DNA of 53,092 nucleotides from Bacteroides sp. (GTDB lineage Bacteria > Bacteroidota > Bacteroidia > Bacteroidales > Bacteroidaceae), in assembly GCA_017992695.1 (NCBI GenBank), contig JAGOOC010000012.1, forward strand, positions 7,571 to 60,662, in the 5' to 3' direction. Made by a program: the position numbers and the translations under genes. The notes beneath the pieces are model-generated. The model searched no databases. It was not told where the DNA came from and saw only the letters and a list, made by a program, of their open reading frames with translations. Shown here one piece after another: positions 48,223-53,092 of this stretch (positions within the stretch are counted from its first letter, which is position 1; each line of letters starts with the position of its first letter).

Positions 48223-48254
48223 AAAAAAAGAGGCTCCCGGGAAGTGGAAGCCTC
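48223..48254 (-). terminator. Terminator of the outer-membrane barrel gene
   Basis: Read leftward, GAGGCTTCC pairs with GGGAGCCTC (one G-T) around a 7-nt loop, and seven T residues follow (48229-48223). It lies about 30 nt past the stop of the barrel gene and directly abuts the priA -7 box. Confidence 0.88.
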
Positions 48255-48284
48255 AATATTCGTATGTGTTTAAAATGCGAATGA

Positions 48285-48869
48285 TTAGAAAAGGTAGGCG
48301 GCAGAAACTTGCCATACTTTGGTCTTGGATGAGAACAAGGCTGTGGTGGCATCTTCTACTGTAAAGCTATCGCCCAATGGTACATTGTAGTTAAACCCAA
48401 CTTGAAGGTGCTTAAGCAACTTCACACCGGCACCCAGGTTGATGCCTACTTGTGCGTTTTTTCTATTCAGATTGAGATTTTGCCCCAAACTCTTGTCTTT
48501 GGCGAAGTTAAAATAGAAATCGGGACCGGCCGCCACGTAAATGCCCAAAAGACTACCCAAGCCGATGGTATACTTCAAGTTAACCGGAATCTCCAGTCCA
48601 TTCTCTTTTTCAGATTGTCCATCCAACTTGATTCCTCGCTGAGAGAATAAAAGTGCACCATCCACACCCAATCCCACGATAGGAATAGTCAGTTCTGCCA
48701 TCGGGCCAATAAAGAAACCGGTAAAGTTATCTGTCTTTAAATCAGACTTATTAAAATCGGCTTTTGCCAGATTCAATCCACCCTTCACACCAAACTTAAG
48801 TTGGGCCTGAGCGGGCATAGCCATCACTAAACAGATGGCTACTAGTAAAGCACTAATCATTTTTTTCAT
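48285..48869 (-). CDS. Outer-membrane beta-barrel protein, PorT-like
   Basis: The 194-residue protein has a signal peptide (residues 1-22, cut after PAQA) and then alternating strands typical of small outer-membrane barrels. It opens QLKFGVKGGLNLAKADF and ends with an aromatic C-terminal residue (VSAAYLF), the usual sorting signal for the Bam complex. Repeated patterns such as GVKLLKHLQVGFNYNVPLG support about eight strands. Its substrate is unknown. It is a single-gene unit with promoter and terminator. Confidence 0.88.
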   Translation of the reverse strand: MKKMISALLVAICLVMAMPAQAQLKFGVKGGLNLAKADFNKSDLKTDNFTGFFIGPMAELTIPIVGLGVDGALLFSQRGIKLDGQSEKENGLEIPVNLKYTIGLGSLLGIYVAAGPDFYFNFAKDKSLGQNLNLNRKNAQVGINLGAGVKLLKHLQVGFNYNVPLGDSFTVEDATTALFSSKTKVWQVSAAYLF

Positions 48870-48896
48870 ACTTCATTGTGTTTAATATTTCGAGCG

Positions 48897-48928
48897 CAAA
48901 GATATCTATTTATTGCTAAAGGAACAGA
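48897..48928 (-). promoter_or_regulatory. Promoter of the outer-membrane barrel gene
   Basis: Read leftward, TCTG (48925-48928) lies 20 nt before TATCTTTG (48897-48904). The start near 48891 would give a leader of about 22 nt. Confidence 0.6.
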
Positions 48929-49058
48929 AAAGCAAACACTTTTGTTCGCCCAAAGTTCTTATTTTAGGGAGAGAAGGTGCCTTGTCACTACGCAAGCGAA
49001 GTAAGCAACGTTTTGTTTTAACGGTAGCATGAAGGGTGTTTCGTGCTTAGATTTTTAC

Positions 49059-49150
49059 CTCCCCACCTGTGTGGGGAGAGATGCTCACCTAAGTGGGGAG
49101 AGGTGCTCACGCGGGTGGGGAGATCTGCTCACCAAGGTGGGGAAGCAAAT
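49059..49150. repeat. 22-nt tandem repeat after the GNAT gene
   Basis: Units at 49067-49088, 49089-49110, 49111-49132 and a partial one at 49133-49150 share GTGGGGAG and TGCTCAC. The left end also forms a perfect 8-bp hairpin (CTCCCCAC 49059-49066, GTGGGGAG 49071-49078). The array abuts the stop codon of the acetyltransferase gene, so it forms the 3' part of that transcript. The sequence is unrelated to the array at 897-998, but the period is the same. Confidence 0.85.
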
Positions 49151-49642
49151 TTATAAGGTTAATTGCCAATCTCCCACGTCAAGTAATCGTCCGAACTTAC
49201 GCCCCACTTCGCTATAGTGAGCCACCTTCTTGAATCCTAGCTGCTCGTGCAGCCTGACACTTGCCTCGTTGGGGTAAGAGATGCAGGCGATGGCTACGTG
49301 AAAGGAGTGTTCCCTGAGCCGATTGAGCAGTGCCTGCATCAATGCCCGCCCGATACCTCGCCCTACACAGTCGGAGCGCAGGTAGACGGTAGTTTCTACC
49401 GTATCATGGTAAGCAGCACGAGCTTTCCAGGTGTGCGCATAGCAATAACCCAGCACCTCTTTATCGGAAGCGTAAACCAAATAAGGGAAATGGGCAGAAA
49501 TGGTAAGAATACGCCTTCGCATCTCCTCCTCTGTCACAGGTTCGGTCTCGAATGTGACAATGGTATCCGTGATGTAATCATTATAGATACGCTGAATGTC
49601 GGAAACATCTTGTTCTGTTACCTCTCTGATACATTCGTTCAT
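49151..49642 (-). CDS. GNAT family N-acetyltransferase
   Basis: The 163-residue protein is like phosphinothricin-type acetyltransferases. The N-terminal IREVTEQDVSDIQRIYNDYI and FETEPVTEEEMRRRI blocks are typical. VYLRSDCVGRGIGRALM (about 87-102) carries the acetyl-CoA pyrophosphate loop, and a C-terminal GFKKVAHYSEVGRKFGRLLD segment follows. The acceptor is unknown; family members act on amino-acid analogues such as methionine sulfoximine. It has a strong promoter of its own. Confidence 0.88.
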   Translation of the reverse strand: MNECIREVTEQDVSDIQRIYNDYITDTIVTFETEPVTEEEMRRRILTISAHFPYLVYASDKEVLGYCYAHTWKARAAYHDTVETTVYLRSDCVGRGIGRALMQALLNRLREHSFHVAIACISYPNEASVRLHEQLGFKKVAHYSEVGRKFGRLLDVGDWQLTL

Positions 49643-49717
49643 AAATAAAGTTCGTTGATGGGTTCGTTTCCTGATTTTGTCTCAATTATAGCATCAAGGA
49701 CAATGCATCAGTGTGTC

Positions 49718-49749
49718 GCAAATATAAAAGGTTTTGAGCAAGTATACAA
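49718..49749 (-). promoter_or_regulatory. Promoter of the GNAT gene
   Basis: Read leftward, TTTG (49746-49749) lies 20 nt before TATATTTG (49718-49725). The start near 49712 leaves a leader of about 70 nt. Confidence 0.75.
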
Positions 49750-49800
49750 AAACCAATCCATTTCTTTTCTTGTTTTTTTCCCTATTTGTAAGAAACATAG

Positions 49801-49808
49801 TATCTTTA
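49801..49808 (+). promoter_or_regulatory. Possible -7 box for the C4-dicarboxylate transporter
   Basis: TATCTTTA differs from TAnnTTTG only in the last base and lies 20 nt before the ATG. The region 20-21 nt upstream is T-rich without a clear TTTG. Confidence 0.35.
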
Positions 49809-49828
49809 CCTAAGATTATAAAAAGAAT

Positions 49829-51142
49829 ATGATTCTACAACTACTTTTTGTGTTAATGGCAATCATCATTGGTGCTCGTTTGGGCGGCATCGGTTTGGGA
49901 GTGATGGGAGGTGTGGGACTCGCCATACTCACCTTTGTGTTTGGTTTGCAACCTACTAACCCTCCTATCGATGTGATGTTGATGATTGCGGCTGTTATCT
50001 CGGCAGCCTCGTGTATGCAAGCAGCCGGTGGACTCGATTATATGGTGAAATTGGCAGAGAGGCTGTTGCGAAGGAATCCATCACACGTTACGCTGTTGAG
50101 CCCCATTGTGACCTACCTGTTTACATTCGTTGCGGGCACCGGACACGTGGCTTATTCCGTGCTACCGGTCATTGCCGAGGTAGCTACCGAAACGAAGATT
50201 CGCCCCGAAAGACCATTAGCCATTGCCGTTATCGCTTCGCAACAAGCCATCACGGCAAGTCCTATATCAGCTGCTACAGTTGCCTTGTTGGGGTTGTTGT
50301 CGGGCTTCGACATCAGCTTGTTCGATATTCTAAAAATAACCATTCCTTCTACCATTATCGGTGTGCTGGTGGGCGCTCTATTATCTATGCGTGCCGGCAA
50401 AGAGCTGGTTGACGACCCCGAATACCAGAAGCGTGTATCCGAAGGACTTTTCGACCACAAGCGAGTGGAAATTGAGGAGGTAAAGAACAAACGGCAGGCC
50501 TTGGTGTCTGTTTTAGTGTTTATGCTGGCTACGGTATGCATCGTCTTCTTCGGTTCGTTTGATTCGATGCGTCCTTCGTTTCTGGTCAACGGAGCGCGCG
50601 TTATACTCGACATGTCATCTATCATCGAGATCGTGATGCTTTCTGCAGCAGCACTGATTTTATTGCTCACCAACACAAACGGTATCAAAGCCACACAAGG
50701 CTCCGTGTTTCCTGCAGGTATGCAGGCGGTGATTGCCATCTTCGGTATTGCTTGGATGGGCGACACCTTTCTTCAAGGCAATATGGGGCAGTTGACTTCA
50801 TCCATCGAAGGTATTGTGCGCGAAATGCCTTGGCTGTTTGGCATTGCGCTCTTCGTGATGTCTATCTTGCTCTACAGTCAAGCGGCTACGGTGCGTGCAC
50901 TGATGCCGCTAGGCATTGCTTTGGGCATCTCACCGTTGATGCTGATTGCCATGTTTCCGGCAGTCAACGGATATTTCTTTATCCCCAACTACCCCACGGT
51001 AGTGGCTGCCATCAATTTCGACCGAACAGGCACAACAAAGATTGGTCGGTATGTATTAAATCACTCCTTCATGATTCCCGGTCTTGTTTCCACAAGCGTA
51101 GCTATCGGGTTGGGATTACTCTTTATCCAATTCTACTCATAA
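49829..51142 (+). CDS. Anaerobic C4-dicarboxylate transporter, Dcu family
   Basis: The 437-residue inner-membrane protein has about ten to twelve hydrophobic helices and the Dcu signatures ARLGGIGLGVMGGVGLAIL and FVAGTGHVAYSVLPVIAE near residue 100. QQAITASPISAATVALLG follows near 150, and PNYPTVVAAINFDRTGTTKI lies near the C-terminus. DcuA/DcuB proteins exchange fumarate, aspartate or malate for succinate, which fits fumarate respiration in an anaerobe that excretes succinate. DcuB is slightly favoured but not separable from DcuA by eye. Confidence 0.93.
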   Translation: MILQLLFVLMAIIIGARLGGIGLGVMGGVGLAILTFVFGLQPTNPPIDVMLMIAAVISAASCMQAAGGLDYMVKLAERLLRRNPSHVTLLSPIVTYLFTFVAGTGHVAYSVLPVIAEVATETKIRPERPLAIAVIASQQAITASPISAATVALLGLLSGFDISLFDILKITIPSTIIGVLVGALLSMRAGKELVDDPEYQKRVSEGLFDHKRVEIEEVKNKRQALVSVLVFMLATVCIVFFGSFDSMRPSFLVNGARVILDMSSIIEIVMLSAAALILLLTNTNGIKATQGSVFPAGMQAVIAIFGIAWMGDTFLQGNMGQLTSSIEGIVREMPWLFGIALFVMSILLYSQAATVRALMPLGIALGISPLMLIAMFPAVNGYFFIPNYPTVVAAINFDRTGTTKIGRYVLNHSFMIPGLVSTSVAIGLGLLFIQFYS

Positions 51143-51152
51143 AGGTATAACG

Positions 51153-51209
51153 ATTAAAAAGAGGATGATACAATTGCTTTCAAGCAAATGGTATCATCCT
51201 CTTTTTAAT
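51153..51209. terminator. Bidirectional terminator
   Basis: Perfect 19-bp arms (51153-51171 and 51191-51209), each ending in an A-run or T-run, enclose a 19-nt loop that can form a further small stem. T5 follows the GC part on both strands. It lies between the convergent transporter and DUF2795 genes and can serve both. Confidence 0.92.
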
Positions 51210-51236
51210 AGTTCTGTCAATAGCGATCAGGCCCTA

Positions 51237-51458
51237 TTAATACTCCTCTTCATTGAAGAAAAAGTCTTCTTTACTTGGGTAGTCCGGCCAAATATCTTCT
51301 ATGCTTTCATAGATTTCACCTTCATCTTCCATTTCTTGCAAATTCTCAATGACTTCGAGAGGAGCACCTGAGCGCATGGCATAATCAATAAGTTCGTCCT
51401 TCGTTGCCGGCCAAGGGGCATCTTCTAACTTTGATGCTAATTCTAATGTCCAATACAT
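51237..51458 (-). CDS. DUF2795 family protein
   Basis: This 73-residue acidic protein (MYWTLELASKLEDAPWPATK, DELIDYAMRSGAPLEVIENL) matches my memory of DUF2795. It has a small helical core of about 50 residues followed by a very acidic tail ending FFFNEEEY. Its function is unknown. It is a single-gene unit: its promoter overlaps the end of the adenosyltransferase gene, and it ends at a bidirectional terminator. Confidence 0.85.
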   Translation of the reverse strand: MYWTLELASKLEDAPWPATKDELIDYAMRSGAPLEVIENLQEMEDEGEIYESIEDIWPDYPSKEDFFFNEEEY

Positions 51459-51509
51459 AAGCTTTTACTATTTAATAGTGAATGTTGATTTTTACTTGCT
51501 AATTTTCGG

Positions 51510-51540
51510 CAAAAGTATAATAAAATTCCTCACTTGCAAC
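51510..51540 (-). promoter_or_regulatory. Promoter of the DUF2795 gene
   Basis: Read leftward, GTTG (51537-51540) lies 19 nt before TACTTTTG (51510-51517). The upstream box falls inside the last codons of the adenosyltransferase gene, whose stop codon is at 51530-51532. Confidence 0.65.
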
Positions 51541-52093
51541 TATTATTCCAGAAAATTTCATTATTGCCTTCATTAAAGTTTATTTGACGTGACAAAACAA
51601 ACAAATAATCTGACAATCTGTTTATGTAAGCTAAAACCTCGGGTGCGATGACACAATTTTCGGACAAAGCTAGCACCCGTCGTTCGGCGCGTCTACAAAC
51701 CGTTCGGCAGATATGACAAACGGCTGCCCCTCTGCTCCCCCCGGGAATGACAAAGGCGTGTAGAGGTGGAAGCACCTCATCTATCGCGTCTATTTCGTGT
51801 TCAATCGCTTCGACCTCTGCCACACTGATAATGCTGGCATCGTTCAGTTTGGTTTGCTCCTGATCGGTAGCCAAATGCGAACCAATTGCAAACAGTTTAT
51901 ACTGTACAGTTTGTACAAAATCGATAGATCGCTTTTCGGTAAGATACGTTACCAGATTCCCCAAGTTGGAGTTCAGCTCATCAATGGTTCCGTAAGCTTC
52001 GAGGCGAATGTGCGTTTTGGGCACACGGTTACCACCTACCAGAGCAGTCATTCCACGATCGCCGGTTTTGGTATACACAAGACTTTTCTTCAT
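51530..52093 (-). CDS. Cob(I)yrinic acid a,c-diamide adenosyltransferase, PduO type
   Basis: The enzyme transfers adenosyl from ATP to cob(I)alamin. From [14 protein letters not shown] the protein is 187 residues; an ATG two codons upstream is an alternative start. The ATP loop ([20 protein letters not shown]), the helix [19 protein letters not shown] and the late [13 protein letters not shown] motif are present. Bacteroides use adenosylcobalamin mainly for methylmalonyl-CoA mutase in propionate formation, but that gene is not in the window. It lies 55 nt downstream of a methyltransferase-fold gene. Confidence 0.93.
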   Translation of the reverse strand: MKKSLVYTKTGDRGMTALVGGNRVPKTHIRLEAYGTIDELNSNLGNLVTYLTEKRSIDFVQTVQYKLFAIGSHLATDQEQTKLNDASIISVAEVEAIEHEIDAIDEVLPPLHAFVIPGGSRGAAVCHICRTVCRRAERRVLALSENCVIAPEVLAYINRLSDYLFVLSRQINFNEGNNEIFWNNSCK

Positions 52094-52148
52094 AATCACT
52101 ATTTATTAATCGTTTCTTATCTTATATTAGGTTAACACGCGAAGCGTT

Positions 52149-52778
52149 TCAGAAGTTGACCTTATAGTGCTGTTTTATTTTGCAACGGTCAAAGAAAAGG
52201 ATACCTACGTCGTAAAGATCAAAAGTAATCCCCACCCGCTCATCGGTCCTAAACTTTTTCCAAAGCCCCTTCATGGCGCGCGAAGCGTGAATGCCACCAA
52301 TCACAAACACACTCTGTGAAGTCGTTCGGGTTACACAAAGCGCAAAGACAGCCTCCACAAACGAGGCGTTTTTCTCATGGTGTAGGTATAAGAAATCGAC
52401 AGGAGTATCGACTTCGAGAAAGAGCTCCGAGAGATCGGATGCAAAGAGATAATTCGCGTCCGCCTTGCTGGCTTGCAGGTAAAGAGACGAAGCCGAGAGC
52501 ACCCCGGCATCAACCACGCAACGAGGTTGAAACCTGTTGATTAATCGAAAGAGCAAACGGTTCACCTTTCGTGTCTCCTTGTTCCATCCCCTACCCCGCT
52601 GCGCAGAAAGTCGCTTTTGCTCTTCAGCCAGTTGCTGATAAGCATAATAAGGCGTCTTCTCGTAAATAAGGAAGGTTATCAATTCAAAGGCAAAAGGCGA
52701 GTGCACCCCGTAGCCACAACGGTGCCTAATGCGCCCTAACCAAATGAAGGGACGTTTCAATGGATGAAGTATGTTCAT
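52149..52778 (-). CDS. Divergent methyltransferase-fold protein of unknown function
   Basis: From MNILHPLKRPFIWLGRIRHR the protein is 209 residues; a longer frame adds 11 residues. The order of strands looks like a class I SAM-dependent methyltransferase: CVVDAGVLSASSLYLQA in place of the glycine loop, DFLYLHHEK in the middle and VFVIGGIHASRAMKGLWKKF late. The usual GxGxG is not intact, so catalytic activity is doubtful. A perfect TATCTTTG box lies about 31 nt upstream. It is close to the adenosyltransferase gene and may share its transcript. Confidence 0.7.
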   Translation of the reverse strand: MNILHPLKRPFIWLGRIRHRCGYGVHSPFAFELITFLIYEKTPYYAYQQLAEEQKRLSAQRGRGWNKETRKVNRLLFRLINRFQPRCVVDAGVLSASSLYLQASKADANYLFASDLSELFLEVDTPVDFLYLHHEKNASFVEAVFALCVTRTTSQSVFVIGGIHASRAMKGLWKKFRTDERVGITFDLYDVGILFFDRCKIKQHYKVNF

Positions 52779-52808
52779 AATTCGACGTTGGTTTCGTTTT
52801 ATCTCGTG

Positions 52809-52816
52809 CAAAGATA
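52809..52816 (-). promoter_or_regulatory. -7 box for the methyltransferase-fold gene
   Basis: TATCTTTG on the minus strand is a full TAnnTTTG match. The position 19 nt upstream reads TGTT, a weak -33 box. The start near 52803 gives a short leader. Confidence 0.5.
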
Positions 52817-52841
52817 TAGCTTTTTATACGTTTTGAACATA

Positions 52842-52934
52842 TTACTTTTCATTATCCAGCGATTGACTGATACCAAGGTTTATAAATTCTTGGTTTAATT
52901 CTTCTATTTCTAGCCAAATACCTTTTTCCATCAT
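52842..52934 (-). pseudogene. Remnant like the N-terminus of a Fic protein
   Basis: An ATG-started frame of 30 codons reads MMEKGIWLEIEEL, then NQEFINLGI, then SQSLDNEK and a stop. This resembles the first 30 residues of Bacteroides Fic-domain AMP-transferases, which continue with a DY-x-KFYLYSIITHST block that is absent here. The assignment is from memory of the family and is tentative. It is followed at once by the promoter of the next core gene, so the rest of the gene seems to have been deleted. Confidence 0.4.
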
Positions 52935-52986
52935 AATGTAGAAGGAGTGTCTTTATTATTATTTCGTAAATTTAGCAGAGAAACCA

Positions 52987-53091
52987 TTACTGAACAAGAA
53001 AACCATTGTCTTTTTGAATAAATAGTTTGCGAGCACTACCCCAACTTGATATCACAATTTGTGATATCAAGATTTGCCATTCATCGGAAGT
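52987..53091 (-). pseudogene. Fragment of an ORF6N-domain protein, cut by the window edge
   Basis: Read leftward from the window edge, the frame gives TSDEWQILISQIVISSWG, then SARKLFIQKDNGF and a stop after LVQ. The first part matches the core of ORF6N-domain proteins (EEW-x-NLISQ-x-VISSWGG-x-RKLPYAFTE). The match ends at RKL, where the family continues PYAFTE, so the gene is broken or spliced to unrelated DNA. Its start lies beyond the window. Confidence 0.55.
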
Positions 53092-53092
53092 T

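Noticed and set aside
48206-48352. 49-residue N-terminal extension of PriA
   Set aside because: It would span the upstream terminator and the priA -7 box and does not resemble PriA.
53045-53071. Free-standing operator palindrome at the window edge
   Set aside because: The sequence lies in frame inside an ORF6N-like coding fragment, so the symmetry may come from the protein motif; it is reported as a finding instead.

Overview
The window reads as the chromosome of a Bacteroidales bacterium, most likely a Bacteroides species. The reasons are: (i) str, S10, spc and alpha ribosomal operons fused into one leftward run; (ii) promoters of the Bacteroidetes type, with a TTTG-like box 19-20 nt upstream of TAnnTTTG; (iii) almost no Shine-Dalgarno sequences in front of ribosomal genes; (iv) zinc-free forms of S4, S14 and L36; (v) a PorT-like outer-membrane barrel and other lineage-typical proteins. 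No insertion sequence, prophage or CRISPR array is present. Most of the window is core genome.

Layout. 1-4.3 kb: an exported protein of unknown function, a 578-nt gap that holds a candidate small RNA and a 22-nt tandem repeat, a membrane-anchored MutS-family ATPase, a degenerate repeat of about 65 nt, and two small membrane or exported proteins. 4.4-22.5 kb: a leftward run of 33 genes, rpsL-rpsG-fusA-rpsJ-rplC-rplD-rplW-rplB-rpsS-rplV-rpsC-rplP-rpmC-rpsQ-rplN-rplX-rplE-rpsN-rpsH-rplF-rplR-rpsE-rpmD-rplO-secY-map-infA-rpmJ-rpsM-rpsK-rpsD-rpoA-rplQ, with a clear promoter before rpsL and a terminator after rplQ. 22.7-34.4 kb: secE-nusG-rplK-rplA-rplJ-rplL-rpoB-rpoC and a DUF3467 gene, with an attenuator-like hairpin before rpoB, a long hairpin between rpoB and rpoC, and a strong terminator after rpoC. 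34.4-36.2 kb: tRNA-Thr, Tyr, Gly, Thr, then tuf, then tRNA-Trp just before secE, all probably from one promoter at 36.2 kb. This order matches the thrU-tyrU-glyT-thrT-tufB cluster of E. coli. 36.2-37.8 kb: rpsU-xerC-like recombinase-hpf.

37.9-52.8 kb holds general housekeeping genes on both strands: Xaa-Pro aminopeptidase, gamma-carbonic-anhydrase-like protein, gltX-waaA, a 7TM-HD (PgpH-like) phosphohydrolase, a low-molecular-weight tyrosine phosphatase, priA, an outer-membrane barrel, a GNAT acetyltransferase, a C4-dicarboxylate transporter, a DUF2795 protein, a PduO-type cobalamin adenosyltransferase and a divergent methyltransferase-fold protein. At the right edge (52.8-53.1 kb) are two decayed accessory-gene fragments, one like the N-terminus of a Fic protein and one like an ORF6N protein.

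The least explained material is between genes. It comprises a complete small-RNA unit (promoter, 5' hairpin, intrinsic terminator) at about 765-872; tandem arrays with a 22-23 nt period but unrelated sequences at three separate places; and a set of perfect or near-perfect hairpins at the joints of the transcription and translation operons. All functional assignments come from reading translated sequence and motifs; no database search was run.
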